NCBI RefSeq assembly: GCF_014648035.1
Contig: NZ_BMQI01000011.1
Location: 1-64,000 of the forward strand
DNA from: Shewanella algicola
GTDB lineage: Bacteria; Pseudomonadota; Gammaproteobacteria; Enterobacterales; Shewanellaceae
DNA length: 64,000 nucleotides
Direction of reading: 5' to 3'
Shown: in pieces, positions 46,685 through 56,522 of the stretch
How positions within the stretch are numbered: the first letter of the stretch is position 1
Layout: every line of letters starts with the position of its first letter
Notes under the pieces: generated by a model
Seen by the model: the letters and a program-made list of their open reading frames with translations, nothing else
Databases searched by the model: none
What the model was told of the DNA's origin: nothing
Program-made: the position numbers and the translations under genes

Positions 46685-46748
46685 AGTGTTCCAACTTGTT
46701 GTGTTATTGACCAGCATTGCTAGTCATAAAATTTAATGTATGCCTTAC

Positions 46749-47273
46749 TTAGTCAAGCAAACCATCTTCAATGCGACTTAACTCATCTTGCAATTTTGCC
46801 ATAAACTTAAGCTTACGTATTTGATCTGCTGCTAATAATGCGTCAGCTTGATCATTTGAGGCGAGTAACGTGGCTAATTGAATCGACAACGATGATTCAA
46901 ATTCGCTAAAAGAGTCGTATAACTCGTCAATTAAGTCTTGTGGTTGTTGGCTATGCTGGATGTCTTCTAATGCTTCACGCCACTCCATTTGTTGCATTAA
47001 AAATGCACCATCTTTTAGGGTGGTGGTTTCATGGCTTAATTCAATGCCACGTAAACTCAACATGTGCTCAGCACGACGTAAGGGATTTTTAAGCGTTTGG
47101 TAGCCATCGTTAATTTGCGCTGTACGTTGTACAGACAACATTTTTTGTTGTTCAGTATCGTTGGCAAATTTATCGGGATGGACCGCCCGTTGCAGTTCGC
47201 GGTAGCGCTCTGCAAGTAAGGCGGTGTCGATATCAAAGGCAGGTTCTAGATTAAACAGATCGAAATAATTCAT
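46749..47273 (-). CDS. hscB: J-protein co-chaperone HscB
   Basis: 174 aa. J-domain with HPD in [15 protein letters not shown] (residues ~26-40), an HscA-stimulating motif, and the C-terminal three-helix IscU-binding domain. Acts with HscA to release Fe-S clusters from IscU. It is between iscA and hscA. Confidence 0.96.
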   Translation of the reverse strand: MNYFDLFNLEPAFDIDTALLAERYRELQRAVHPDKFANDTEQQKMLSVQRTAQINDGYQTLKNPLRRAEHMLSLRGIELSHETTTLKDGAFLMQQMEWREALEDIQHSQQPQDLIDELYDSFSEFESSLSIQLATLLASNDQADALLAADQIRKLKFMAKLQDELSRIEDGLLD

Positions 47274-47321
47274 GGGCAGATATCATGCTTACTGTTTTCG
47301 ATAAAACGGCTCAGGTAATGT

Positions 47322-47645
47322 TTAAACGGTAAAGCTTTCACCGCAACCACATTCGCCTTTTGCATTCGGGTTATTAAACTGAAAACCTTCATTTAGGCCT
47401 TCTTTGACAAAGTCGAGTTCAATACCTTGCAAATAAATAAAGCTTTTAGCATCGATGATGATGTTAACACCATCGATGTTATAGACTTCATCGTCGTCAT
47501 TGAGTTCATCAACAAACTCAATAACGTATGCCATACCTGAACAACCTGATGTTCTCAATCCAAGGCGTAAACCTAAGCCTTTGCCGCGGTTAGCAAGAAA
47601 CGATCTGACTCGGTCTGCTGCCGCTGGTGTCATTGAAATAGCCAT
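47322..47645 (-). CDS. iscA: Iron-sulfur cluster assembly protein IscA
   Basis: A-type carrier, 107 aa. The three conserved cysteines are in [10 protein letters not shown] and ECGCGESF. Accepts and transfers clusters to target apoproteins. Standard isc order and spacing after iscU. Confidence 0.97.
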   Translation of the reverse strand: MAISMTPAAADRVRSFLANRGKGLGLRLGLRTSGCSGMAYVIEFVDELNDDDEVYNIDGVNIIIDAKSFIYLQGIELDFVKEGLNEGFQFNNPNAKGECGCGESFTV

Positions 47646-47665
47646 CTATACTCCAGGTCTAAGTC

Positions 47666-48049
47666 TTACTTAGCTTGCTTACTTTTATACTCTTCAATTG
47701 CTGCTTTAATGGCGTCTTCAGCCAAAATTGAACAATGAATTTTAACCGGTGGTAATGCAAGTTCTTCAGCGATATCAGCGTTTTTGATTGTTGCTGCTTC
47801 GTCGACACTTTTACCTTTAACCCACTCAGTGACCAGTGAGCTTGATGCTATTGCACTACCACAACCGTAGGTTTTGAATTTGGCATCTTCAATAATGCCA
47901 TCAGTACCAATTTTAAGTTGCAGCTTCATTACGTCACCACAAGCTGGTGCACCAACCATACCGGTGACTACCGATGGATCGTTTTTATCAAATGAACCTA
48001 CGTTACGTGGGTTTTCATAATGATCGATTACTTTTTCGCTATAAGCCAT
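47666..48049 (-). CDS. iscU: Iron-sulfur cluster scaffold IscU
   Basis: 127-aa scaffold on which [2Fe-2S] clusters are built. Cluster cysteines in GAPACGDVM, TYGCGSAIASS and HCSILAEDAI; the LPPVK motif that HscA binds is present. Located between iscS and iscA. Confidence 0.98.
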   Translation of the reverse strand: MAYSEKVIDHYENPRNVGSFDKNDPSVVTGMVGAPACGDVMKLQLKIGTDGIIEDAKFKTYGCGSAIASSSLVTEWVKGKSVDEAATIKNADIAEELALPPVKIHCSILAEDAIKAAIEEYKSKQAK

Positions 48050-48081
48050 GATATTGCTCCTAAATCTTTGTCGTTAAACGA

Positions 48082-49296
48082 TTAATGATGTGCCCATTGA
48101 ACCTGGTTCAAATCGATACCATCTTTGAACATCTCCCAAAGAGGAGACATCTCACGTAACTTATCAATAGATTCAGTTATCGTTTTAATAGCATGTTCAA
48201 TTTCTTCATCGGTAGTAAAACGACCGATAGAAAAACGAATTGAGCTGTGAGCCATTTCATCATTTAAACCTAAAGCACGTAAAACGTAGCTTGGTTCTAA
48301 ACTGGCTGAGGTACAGGCTGAACCTGAAGAAACGGCTAAGTCTTTCAGTGCCATCATTAGCGATTCGCCTTCAACAAAGTTGAAACTTACGTTAAAGATG
48401 CCGCTGTAGCGCTGCTGCATATCACCATTGATATAAGTTTCTTCAATATCTTTGATGCCATTCCATAATTTGTCACGTAAACGAGTAATGCGTGCACCGT
48501 CTTCAGCCATGTCTTGCTTGGCAATGGCCGCAGCTTCGCCAAGACCAACAATTTGGTGAGTCGCAAGAGTACCGCTGCGCATACCACGCTCGTGTCCACC
48601 ACCGTGCATTTGAGATTCAAGACGAATACGCGGCTTACGACGAACATATAATGCGCCGATACCTTTAGGGCCATACATCTTATGACCAGAAATCGAAATT
48701 AAATCTACTTTAGTGGTTTGCACATCAATCGGTAATTTACCTGCACTTTGCGCAGCATCCATGTGGAAGAAAATACCTTTTGAACGACATAATTCACCGA
48801 TGGCATCAATGTCATGTACTACGCCAATTTCGTTGTTAACATGCATGATGCTAACTAAAATGGTGTCATCACGCATGGCAGCTTCTAAACGTTCCATTGG
48901 GATGATGCCATTGGCTTCTGGCTCAAGGTAAGTGACTTCGTAACCTTCACGCTCTAACTGACGACAAGTATCTAATGTCGCTTTATGTTCAGTTTTACTG
49001 GTGATGATGTGCTTGCCCTTTTTATTGTAAAAATGAGCAATACCTTTAATAGCAAGGTTACTAGATTCTGTCGCACCAGAAGTGAAAACGATTTCGCGCT
49101 GGTCTGCATTAATCAAGTCAGCAACTTGATTACGGGCAATATCAACTGCCTCTTCAGCTTGCCAACCATAACGATGTGAACGCGATGCTGGATTACCAAA
49201 CACGCCGTCCATTGTCATGTGTTGCACCATTTTTTCTGCGACACGCGGATCTACAGGGGTTGTTGCGGCATAATCTAAATAGATAGGAAGCTTCAT
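48082..49296 (-). CDS. iscS: Cysteine desulfurase IscS
   Basis: PLP enzyme (404 aa) supplying sulfur for clusters and tRNA thiolation. PLP lysine in [12 protein letters not shown] and active-site loop Cys in [15 protein letters not shown]. The N-terminal [13 protein letters not shown] is typical. Directly downstream of iscR, upstream of iscU. Confidence 0.98.
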   Translation of the reverse strand: MKLPIYLDYAATTPVDPRVAEKMVQHMTMDGVFGNPASRSHRYGWQAEEAVDIARNQVADLINADQREIVFTSGATESSNLAIKGIAHFYNKKGKHIITSKTEHKATLDTCRQLEREGYEVTYLEPEANGIIPMERLEAAMRDDTILVSIMHVNNEIGVVHDIDAIGELCRSKGIFFHMDAAQSAGKLPIDVQTTKVDLISISGHKMYGPKGIGALYVRRKPRIRLESQMHGGGHERGMRSGTLATHQIVGLGEAAAIAKQDMAEDGARITRLRDKLWNGIKDIEETYINGDMQQRYSGIFNVSFNFVEGESLMMALKDLAVSSGSACTSASLEPSYVLRALGLNDEMAHSSIRFSIGRFTTDEEIEHAIKTITESIDKLREMSPLWEMFKDGIDLNQVQWAHH

Positions 49297-49378
49297 AACA
49301 CACTCCGTACTTAGCAGTCTCAGATGAGGCTACATACAACGTACAAATAATAATTATTTATCAATCAACATAGTTGAG

Positions 49379-49840
49379 TTACAAACTCACTCTATGTTCC
49401 TTTTGTATTTCGTCTTGCTTTAACGAGATAAATTGAACATCGCGTTTTTGCATTAAGCCTGCAAGCGAAATACCATCTAAAAACTCAGAAATTTGTTTAC
49501 TTAAGTCGCCCCATAACGAATGGGTTAGGCAACGAGTGCCACTTTGGCAGTTACCTTGTCCATGACAGCGAGTAGCATCAACTGATTCATCAACGGCATG
49601 CACGACCATACCGACTGAAATATCAACGGCTTCTAAACCTAAACGATAACCACCACCAGGTCCACGAACACTCGACACTAGACCATGTTTACGTAACTTT
49701 GCGAAGAGTTGTTCAAGATAAGACAAAGAAATACCTTGTCTTTCAGAAATATCGGCTAAGGGCACTGGGCCTGCAGCTGAGTGAATAGCAACATCTAACA
49801 TAGCTGTCACTGCATAGCGACCTTTTGATGTAAGTTTCAT
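49379..49840 (-). CDS. iscR: Iron-sulfur cluster-responsive Rrf2 regulator IscR
   Basis: 153-aa [2Fe-2S] repressor of the isc operon. The winged helix is in the N-terminal half ([20 protein letters not shown]). The cluster ligands Cys92, Cys98, Cys104 and His107 occupy the same positions as in E. coli ([20 protein letters not shown]). ATG at 49840 follows gggag; the frame to 49900 adds 20 unlikely residues. Two binding sites upstream support autoregulation. Confidence 0.97.
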   Translation of the reverse strand: MKLTSKGRYAVTAMLDVAIHSAAGPVPLADISERQGISLSYLEQLFAKLRKHGLVSSVRGPGGGYRLGLEAVDISVGMVVHAVDESVDATRCHGQGNCQSGTRCLTHSLWGDLSKQISEFLDGISLAGLMQKRDVQFISLKQDEIQKEHRVSL

Positions 49841-49879
49841 AACTTGTACTGCTCCCAAAAAGTATGCAGTAATTTCATC

Positions 49880-49929
49880 ATACCCGAGTAATTTAGTCAA
49901 GTATTAATCCGACTAAATTACTCAAGTAT
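49880..49929 (-). promoter_or_regulatory. Two tandem IscR type-1 binding sites
   Basis: Two 25-bp near-palindromes at 49880-49904 and 49905-49929. Each carries the type-1 pattern with the ATA...YYGACT...AGTCRR...TAT-like symmetry (TTGACTAAATTACTC in the proximal copy). They are 40-90 bp upstream of iscR and fit feedback repression by [2Fe-2S]-IscR. Confidence 0.88.
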
Positions 49930-50071
49930 TAAGGTATTTGATATAACAAAAAGGTATCGGTTTTCGCCGGGCTATTTAACCTTTTTATCCGCTAAGATTC
50001 AATGCCGATAAGGTAATTAATCGCATTATCGGCTATTTTTTTGACCTGTATCTACAATGACTTAGTTATGG

Positions 50072-50893
50072 CTAAATACTTGGGTCAAACTTATCGATAT
50101 CTTGCTTACGATTACTGGCGGCATTTCGCTCAGCTTCATCGAAAGCATCTACGGTTAATTCTGGTAATTTTTTAGTGCATACCTCACCGCCCATTTGCTG
50201 GATAGCTTGACATACCTCTTGAACTTTAGAATCCATTAAATGCATGTGATCAAGCATTTGGCCTATGGCATTTGCCACCGGATCTGGATTGTCAGGCGAC
50301 ACAGCATATGCATCAAAGCCGTACTTTTTGGCCATTTCTGTGCGGCGCTCAGTTTTTTCTTTCGACTGGTTAGTGGGTGATGCAACCACTCGACCAGGGA
50401 TCCCCACCACTGTGTGATCGCTTGCCACATCTTTTACTACTACTGAGTTTGAACCAACCCGCGCACCATCGTGCATTGTAATGGGGCCTAATACTTTAGC
50501 ACCCGCGCCAATCACCACATTATTACCTAGCGTTGGGTGACGTTTACCAGCTTGCCAAGTCGTTCCTCCAAGTGTCACACTGTGATAAAGCGTACAATCA
50601 TCACCAATCTCAGCGGTTTCACCTATCACGACACCCATGCCGTGATCGATAAAGAAGCGTCGACCTATTGTTGCCCCAGGATGAATCTCAACCCCAGTTA
50701 ACCAGCGTGAAAACGTCGACAAACAACGCGCAGTAAAATGCCATTTTGCCAACCATAATTTATGGCTCACTCTATGTATCCAAATGGCATGCATACCCGG
50801 ATAGTTAAATAAAATCTCGAGGGTACTGTTTGCAGCAGGGTCGCGATGGTAAATCGACTCGATGTCTTCTTTCATTCTAGCAATGACGGCCAT
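50072..50893 (-). CDS. cysE: Serine O-acetyltransferase
   Basis: Converts serine and acetyl-CoA to O-acetylserine, the precursor of cysteine. The N-terminal helical domain is followed by left-handed beta-helix hexapeptide repeats around [38 protein letters not shown] and [15 protein letters not shown]. 273 aa matches the bacterial enzyme. It lies next to the isc operon (iscS consumes cysteine), 18 bp after trmJ on the same strand. Confidence 0.95.
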   Translation of the reverse strand: MAVIARMKEDIESIYHRDPAANSTLEILFNYPGMHAIWIHRVSHKLWLAKWHFTARCLSTFSRWLTGVEIHPGATIGRRFFIDHGMGVVIGETAEIGDDCTLYHSVTLGGTTWQAGKRHPTLGNNVVIGAGAKVLGPITMHDGARVGSNSVVVKDVASDHTVVGIPGRVVASPTNQSKEKTERRTEMAKKYGFDAYAVSPDNPDPVANAIGQMLDHMHLMDSKVQEVCQAIQQMGGEVCTKKLPELTVDAFDEAERNAASNRKQDIDKFDPSI

Positions 50894-50910
50894 GGGGTGT
50901 TCCTTACGGA

Positions 50911-51633
50911 TTAGTCTTGTTTGTCCATTTTCTTATCAACAGAACTCAAAATACCACGAAGAATATTCATTTCAGGCGCTTCAATTCGTGCTCGAGTAAA
51001 TAAACGACGAAGTTTAGTCATCACTTGACCAGGATGATTTTTAATCACAAAACCGGTTTTAGATAAGGTTGACTCTAAGTGCACAAAAAATCTATCAAGC
51101 TCAACAGTCAATGGATATTCTTCCGTTTCTGCTGGCGTTTCTGTCTGGGCTAAATGCGCCACACGGGTTTCATAACAGATAATCTGTACCGCTTGCGCTA
51201 AGTTGAGTGAACTGTATTCAGGGTTAGCAGGTATCGCCACATGATAAGTACATTGCTGGAGTTCTTCATTGCTTAACCCATGGTTTTCACGGCCAAATAC
51301 AATCGCAACAGGGCCATTCAAACACTCTTGGGTCAGCTTTTGACCAGCTTCTCTTGGGTCAAGCATTGGCCAATCCAAAGTACGACTACGCGCACTCGTG
51401 GCAATCACTAAACTGCAATCTGCAATGGCATCTTGCAATGAGTCAACTCTAGTAAGATTTCTTAAGATATCTGACGCACCAGCAGCCAGGGCAATTGATT
51501 GGCCATCTGGCTCAACTCGAGGCTCAGCAAGGTATAAGTTTGATAAGCCCATGGTTTTCATCGCTCTTGCAGTAGAGCCAATATTGCCAGGATGAGACGT
51601 TCCAACTAAAACAACACGAATATTACTGAGCAT
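50911..51633 (-). CDS. trmJ: tRNA (cytidine/uridine-2'-O-)methyltransferase TrmJ
   Basis: SPOUT methyltransferase that modifies position 32 of tRNA. N-terminal [20 protein letters not shown], knot region [20 protein letters not shown] and the [14 protein letters not shown] motif typical of TrmJ/TrmL. ATG at 51633; an upstream in-frame start to 51669 is unlikely. 240 aa. Directly upstream of cysE, divergent from suhB. Confidence 0.94.
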   Translation of the reverse strand: MLSNIRVVLVGTSHPGNIGSTARAMKTMGLSNLYLAEPRVEPDGQSIALAAGASDILRNLTRVDSLQDAIADCSLVIATSARSRTLDWPMLDPREAGQKLTQECLNGPVAIVFGRENHGLSNEELQQCTYHVAIPANPEYSSLNLAQAVQIICYETRVAHLAQTETPAETEEYPLTVELDRFFVHLESTLSKTGFVIKNHPGQVMTKLRRLFTRARIEAPEMNILRGILSSVDKKMDKQD

Positions 51634-51782
51634 GTACCACTTTCTTTCAACAAAAAATATTGCTCGCATATTAACACAGTCATTTTTATTACGTTATATG
51701 AAAATCTGCATTTGATATATTTGTTAAATTAAGTATAATGCGGGCGCTATTTTACTCGTTCTTTAACATCCAGGGGATTGCA

Positions 51783-52586
51783 ATGCATCCGATGCTGACT
51801 ATTGCCACGCGCGCTGCACGCGCTGCGGGCCAAACTATTATGCGCGCCTATACTGAACTTGACCGTGTTGAGGTTAGTAGTAAAGGTATTAATGATTTTG
51901 TGACTAGTGTAGACAAGGAAGCAGAAGCAACTATTACTTATCAAATTCGTAAATCTTACCCAGATCACACTATCGTGGGCGAAGAAGACGGTGAAAACCG
52001 TGGCGACAACAAAGATTACGTTTGGATAGTTGATCCTTTGGATGGTACCAATAACTTCGTTCGTGGTATTCCTCATTTTGCGGTTTCTATCGCAGTTCAA
52101 TATAAAGGCAAAATTGAAGTTGCCGTTATTTATGATCCTGTTCGTGAAGAATTGTTCTCTGCCGTTCGCGGTAAAGGCGCTAAGTTAAACGAATTCCGTT
52201 TACGTGTAACCAATGTGAATGACCTAAGCAACACCATTATTGGTACAGGCTTCCCATTCAAGGCGCGTCAACACACCGAAAGCTACATGGCTATTTTAGG
52301 TGAAGTCTTCCCACAATGTGCTGATTTACGTCGTGCAGGTTCTGCAGCATTAGACCTTGCATACGTTGCTGCTGGCCGTTTAGATGGTTTCTTTGAAATC
52401 GGCTTAAAGCCATGGGACATCGCAGCAGGCGACTTAATTTGTCGTGAAGCAGGCGGCACTGTGACCGACTTTATGGGCGCTCACAATTATATGACTTCAG
52501 GTAACATTGTTGCCGGTAGCCCAAAAGTAACCACGCAGCTAGTGAAAACCATGCGTCCGTTACTAAACGAAGGGTTAAAGCGCTAA
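51783..52586 (+). CDS. suhB: Inositol-1-monophosphatase SuhB
   Basis: Mg-dependent phosphatase of the inositol monophosphatase superfamily, which also acts in rRNA antitermination complexes. Motifs: VGEEDGENR, WIVDPLDGTNNFVRGIPHFA and KPWDIAAGDLICREAGGTV. ATG at 51783 after gggattgca; the longer frame to 51738 is unlikely. 267 aa. Divergent from trmJ, followed by a strong terminator. Confidence 0.96.
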   Translation: MHPMLTIATRAARAAGQTIMRAYTELDRVEVSSKGINDFVTSVDKEAEATITYQIRKSYPDHTIVGEEDGENRGDNKDYVWIVDPLDGTNNFVRGIPHFAVSIAVQYKGKIEVAVIYDPVREELFSAVRGKGAKLNEFRLRVTNVNDLSNTIIGTGFPFKARQHTESYMAILGEVFPQCADLRRAGSAALDLAYVAAGRLDGFFEIGLKPWDIAAGDLICREAGGTVTDFMGAHNYMTSGNIVAGSPKVTTQLVKTMRPLLNEGLKR

Positions 52587-52615
52587 GCTAATACCCCAAT
52601 ACGACACGTATTCAT

Positions 52616-52655
52616 AAAACCGCTAATAGCAGTAATGCTATTAGCGGTTTTTTTA
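52616..52655 (+). terminator. Rho-independent terminator after suhB
   Basis: Stem accgctaatagca / tgctattagcggt with a four-base loop and T7. It lies 30 bp past the suhB stop. Confidence 0.95.
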
Positions 52656-52746
52656 TCTCTGATTTTGCTAAAGTTGAACCGGATCACTGGGCAAATTATC
52701 GAAACTCGTCGATAATGCAGATTCATTTGCTCACAGAATAACAACT

Positions 52747-53157
52747 ATGCCCCTACATAAAGCTAAAGAGTTAAGCATCAAATCCTTAAAGAGCTTTGAA
52801 CACTTAGTATTGTTCATCATTGCTCTGGCCACCTTATTTGCCATTGGCGAAGAAATTCTCCACATGATAGACATTCGCACCGTTGAATTGGCTGATCTGT
52901 TATTACTGTTTATTTATCTCGAAGTATTGGCCATGGTGGTTAACTATATTGAGTCAGGCAAACTCCCAATCCGCATGCCACTTTACATTGCGATTGTGGC
53001 ATTAGCGCGATACCTAATTTTAGACATGAAGGGCATGGAAGACTGGCGCATTTTGGCCATCTCATTATCCACCATAGTCTTGGCTTGTACTGTCATCGTT
53101 ATTCGTTGGGGTCAGTTAAAAATGCCTTACCCTAAAAACCAAGATTACGACAGTTAA
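52747..53157 (+). CDS. psiE: Phosphate-starvation-inducible PsiE-like membrane protein
   Basis: 136 aa with three or four transmembrane helices. HLVLFIIALATLFAIGEEIL, ADLLLLFIYLEVLAMVVNYI and the C-terminal helix AISLSTIVLACTVIVI match PsiE; PIRMPLYIAIVALARYLILD is the conserved core. Function is unclear; E. coli psiE responds to phosphate starvation. No Pho box was confirmed. Confidence 0.88.
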   Translation: MPLHKAKELSIKSLKSFEHLVLFIIALATLFAIGEEILHMIDIRTVELADLLLLFIYLEVLAMVVNYIESGKLPIRMPLYIAIVALARYLILDMKGMEDWRILAISLSTIVLACTVIVIRWGQLKMPYPKNQDYDS

Positions 53158-53339
53158 GCGAAGGATACAGCATCAATAACAAGCCTTATTAATCTTGTTG
53201 AGTTTACGACAAGTATAGCTTAGCGCTTGCTTAACAAAGCATTTGTGCTAACAATATGGTTAAGATAAAACTTTAGGCCATTCAACATGGCAGACAATGA
53301 CGCATTATTTCAGGGTTTTGATATTCAAGGAGCGACACT

Positions 53340-53642
53340 ATGGGCCAAGAGCCAACTGGATTTGATGAAAAACGCGGTTCACTTCGAGTCGATATGGAAG
53401 CTGAGCGTGTTCGTTTAGATTGGATAAACGCCCAAGGTGAGTCTTGCCAAGACCATGGAATTTGTATCGATTTAGCCCGTAAAGGTATTTTGTTTGATTT
53501 TAAAGCGACCTTTAAGCTCGGCGATTTAGTCGCGGTGACATTTAATGAAAATACCCCTAAGCAAAATACCATCAAAGGCCAAGTGTGCCGATGCACTGAA
53601 TGTCATGCACAAAGTTACCATATTGCACTTCAATTAATTTAA
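53340..53642 (+). CDS. PilZ-domain protein (c-di-GMP receptor candidate)
   Basis: 100-aa single-domain protein. Probable PilZ motifs: basic RGSLRVDMEAERVRLDW near residues 10-30 and IDLARKGILFDF as the D/NxSxxG-like part, here D-L-A-R-K-G. Ser is replaced by Ala in the second motif, so c-di-GMP affinity may be reduced or lost. ggag precedes the ATG. It is upstream of an orphan ParA-like gene and may relate to cell-surface or polar functions. Confidence 0.83.
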   Translation: MGQEPTGFDEKRGSLRVDMEAERVRLDWINAQGESCQDHGICIDLARKGILFDFKATFKLGDLVAVTFNENTPKQNTIKGQVCRCTECHAQSYHIALQLI

Positions 53643-53742
53643 AACATTGAATATTTCATGCAGTCTTAGTGGGCTGCTCTATACTCAATCAATAACCAGC
53701 ATCAACTATTTGCAGCGTTAGTTAAGCATAGAGGACCCAAAC

Positions 53743-54411
53743 ATGATATTGCTCGTTGGTGGAGAAAAAGGCGGCAGCGGTAAAAGCTGTTTAGCGCAAA
53801 ACCTTGCGGTGTATATTACCCAAAAATTCGATGCCAACGTATTGATGGTTGATTGTGATCCACAGCGAACCACATCTGATTGGATCCAAGCTCGTAACAA
53901 TGACCCCAGCTTAAAAGCCATTAATTGTATTCAACTCTACGGTAAAATACGTAATGACTTATTGAGTTTAGACGAGCGCTTTGACTACGTGATTGTTGAT
54001 TGTGGTGGCCAAGATAACTTAGCCATGCGAGCAGCGATGTCAGTCGCCACTTATGTGGTCATTCCATTACGGCCTAAACGCCGTGATTTGAAAACCTTAC
54101 CGCACATGGAAGACATGCTAAGCACCTGTAAAATGGTTAACCCTAAAATGGTCGCATCGATTGTCATTACCCAATGCCCTGCACTTCCATCGCAAGTTAA
54201 ACGCATTTTAGAAGCCAAAGAAGTGGTTCAATCATTCGGATTACGCGCGCTAGACTCAGTCACCTTTAGCCGTAATATCTACGATGACAGTGAAGAAAGT
54301 GGCTCTTCTGTAATAGAAATCGAACCCGATGGCAAAGCAGCCGATGAGATCCGCGCCATTGCTGATGAGCTTTTTGCCATACCGCCAGAAAACCGTTATG
54401 AGTTTAACTGA
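53743..54411 (+). CDS. ParA/MinD-superfamily ATPase
   Basis: 222 aa. Deviant Walker A KGGSGKSCLAQNLAV with the signature Lys at the start, Walker A' LMVDCDPQRTTSDW, and the catalytic-like VIVDCGGQDNLAM, where the usual D is a Gly-Gly. The gene ends in a four-codon overlap with a small RHH-like protein (54398-54742). Orphan chromosomal ParA/partner pairs position cellular cargoes, for example plasmid-like elements, chemotaxis arrays or pili. There is no parS site or plasmid context here, so its cargo is unknown. Confidence 0.86.
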   Translation: MILLVGGEKGGSGKSCLAQNLAVYITQKFDANVLMVDCDPQRTTSDWIQARNNDPSLKAINCIQLYGKIRNDLLSLDERFDYVIVDCGGQDNLAMRAAMSVATYVVIPLRPKRRDLKTLPHMEDMLSTCKMVNPKMVASIVITQCPALPSQVKRILEAKEVVQSFGLRALDSVTFSRNIYDDSEESGSSVIEIEPDGKAADEIRAIADELFAIPPENRYEFN

Positions 54412-54742
54412 TCTTAAACGCAAGAAGCTCAAAGACACTCGTAACAAAGTGTCAGTTGATGAGTTTATTGAAGATGCCAACAACTATGCTTTAGGTAAAA
54501 CCTCGGAGCAAAACTCTCCGAGCCAAACCACTGCGCAGTTTCTTAAAGGCCTCGATAAAAAAAGCACAAAAATCTATCGTCATGCCACATTTACCCTGAC
54601 CGAAAAAAGCATTTCACAACTTGACGAAATAGCCAAAACCACCAAAATAGCTAAATCAAAAATCCTTAGAGTGTTGATAGATGAATTTTATCAGCAGCAA
54701 GACACGGCTCAATTAACCATATTGAGTAAGTCGTCACGTTAA
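54398..54742 (+). CDS. Small ribbon-helix-helix-like partner of the ParA protein
   Basis: 114 aa. The C-terminal part IYRHATFTLTEKSISQLDEI...TTKIAKSKILRVLIDEFYQQ resembles a CopG-type RHH fold that binds DNA. The N-terminal ~50 residues are charged and may stimulate the ATPase. The ATG at 54398 lies inside the end of the ParA gene (stop 54411), so the two are coupled. Analogous to ParG/ParR partners of ParA by arrangement; sequence similarity is weak. Confidence 0.78.
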   Translation: MSLTDLKRKKLKDTRNKVSVDEFIEDANNYALGKTSEQNSPSQTTAQFLKGLDKKSTKIYRHATFTLTEKSISQLDEIAKTTKIAKSKILRVLIDEFYQQQDTAQLTILSKSSR

Positions 54743-54845
54743 CGGTGTTTCATTTCACTTAATATCATTCACGCATGCTAATTTAGCTACGCCACTTAAC
54801 TTCGATTGGGGTAACTCAACCGTTATCATTATCTTGTGAGAACTC

Positions 54846-56522
54846 ATGTCGCTGATTTTATTACTCACGCAACAAATGTGCGTGTACCTCGTTATTGTGT
54901 ATTTGGTAAGTAAAACGCCACTATTTAAGTTATTTGCCGAAAGCTCAAAACGCTTGCCCCACAAAGTCTTTATTTATGTGGTGTTTTCACTATTTTGTAT
55001 TCTGGCAACCTATTTTGGTGAACAAACCACCGGTGCGATAGCCAACACCCGAGCAATGGGCGCCGTGTTAGGCGGATTACTTGGCGGGCCGGTTACTGGT
55101 TTCTTTGTGGGCTTAACGGGTGGTTTGCACCGTTACTCTATGGGCGGCTTTACCGATCTGGCTTGTGCTATTTCAACCACACTCGAAGGCTTATCTGCCG
55201 GTTTATTCAGTTATTATTTGAAAAAGGTTGGCAAAGAAGAGTCGCTATACAACCCTGCCTGGGTTTTTATGGTGACATTTGCGGCCGAGTTATTACAGAT
55301 GAGCCTGATTTTACTCATTGCCAAACCGTTCGATCAAGCCTGGGAATTGGTTTATGTTATTGCTCCTCCCATGTTATTCATTAACTCTTTGGGCGCGGCC
55401 ATGTTTATGAGCATAGTGCGCGACCAAAAAACCATGTTCGATAAATTATCTTCGAGTTTTTCAACCAATGCCCTAAAAATTGCTGAACGCAGTGTCGGTA
55501 TTTTATCCAAAGGATTTAATGAAGAGTCGAGCCAAAAAGTGGCGCAAATTATCATTGAAGAAACCCGTGTTGGTGCTGTAGCCATTACCGACCGACACAA
55601 ACTATTAGCCTTTATTGGGATTGGTGCCGACCACCATCTGCCCAATACGCCAATTTCATCAAAAATCACCTTAGACGCCATCGCTCAAAACAAGGTGATG
55701 TTTGCCGACGGCGTTGACACAACTTACGCTTGCTCCATATCAACTCATTGTAATCTTGGTTCAAGTTTAGTTATTCCCTTGCGCAGTAACGACGAAGTTG
55801 TTGGCACCATTAAACTGTATGAGCCTAAAAATAAGCTGTTTCTCAACATCAACCGTACATTGGGAGAAGGCATTGCTCGGTTGTTGTCCAATCAAATTTT
55901 ATATGGCCGCTTTGAACAACAAAAAAACTTATTGATGCAAGCCGAAATTAAATTACTCCACGCCCAGGTTAACCCCCATTTTTTGTTTAATGCTTTAAAC
56001 ACCATTGGCGCAATTATTAGCCGTGATCCACCCATGGCCAAAAAACTCATTAAACAATTGTCACAATTTTTGCGCATTAATCTCACTCGCACCACAGGCC
56101 TTGTCACCCTCGCTGATGAGCTAGAACATATCGACGCTTATCTTGCCATTGAGCACGCCCGTTTTATCGACAAGCTTGAGGTGAGTATTGCTATTCCCGC
56201 CATTTATCATCACCACAAAATGCCTGCATTTACCTTGCAGCCGTTAATCGAAAATGCCGTTAAACATGGCACTTCATTGCTGTTCGATGAAGGCGTGATA
56301 AAGGTCAAAGCCAGCACCGACGGCAATGACCTGCTGCTCAGTGTTACCGATAATGCCGGGTTATACCAACCCTCAACCAATACTGAGGGATTAGGGATGA
56401 ACCTCGTCCATAAACGATTACAAAATCTTTTTGGTGAACGATATGGTATCGAGGTTCACTGCAAAACAGATGAATACACTTGTGTGCAAGTGCGTATTCC
56501 CCTTGACGAGGCCACATTATGA
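54846..56522 (+). CDS. LytS/BtsS-type sensor histidine kinase
   Basis: 558 aa. Multi-pass membrane sensor of the 5TM-LYT type (residues 1-180), GAF-like domain (about 200-335), then the histidine kinase core: phospho-acceptor region LLHAQVNPHFLFNALNTIGAI, N box PLIENAVKHG and G box GLGMNLVHKRL. The E. coli relative BtsS senses external pyruvate. It overlaps the response regulator gene by four bases, and a CstA-type transporter follows. The signal is inferred from that arrangement. Confidence 0.9.
   Translation: MSLILLLTQQMCVYLVIVYLVSKTPLFKLFAESSKRLPHKVFIYVVFSLFCILATYFGEQTTGAIANTRAMGAVLGGLLGGPVTGFFVGLTGGLHRYSMGGFTDLACAISTTLEGLSAGLFSYYLKKVGKEESLYNPAWVFMVTFAAELLQMSLILLIAKPFDQAWELVYVIAPPMLFINSLGAAMFMSIVRDQKTMFDKLSSSFSTNALKIAERSVGILSKGFNEESSQKVAQIIIEETRVGAVAITDRHKLLAFIGIGADHHLPNTPISSKITLDAIAQNKVMFADGVDTTYACSISTHCNLGSSLVIPLRSNDEVVGTIKLYEPKNKLFLNINRTLGEGIARLLSNQILYGRFEQQKNLLMQAEIKLLHAQVNPHFLFNALNTIGAIISRDPPMAKKLIKQLSQFLRINLTRTTGLVTLADELEHIDAYLAIEHARFIDKLEVSIAIPAIYHHHKMPAFTLQPLIENAVKHGTSLLFDEGVIKVKASTDGNDLLLSVTDNAGLYQPSTNTEGLGMNLVHKRLQNLFGERYGIEVHCKTDEYTCVQVRIPLDEATL

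Noticed and set aside
50004-50033. Hairpin gccgataa / ttatcggc downstream of cysE as a terminator
   Set aside because: The T-run lies on the plus-strand side, while cysE is on the minus strand. The loop is 14 bases, so it was not listed as a firm terminator.
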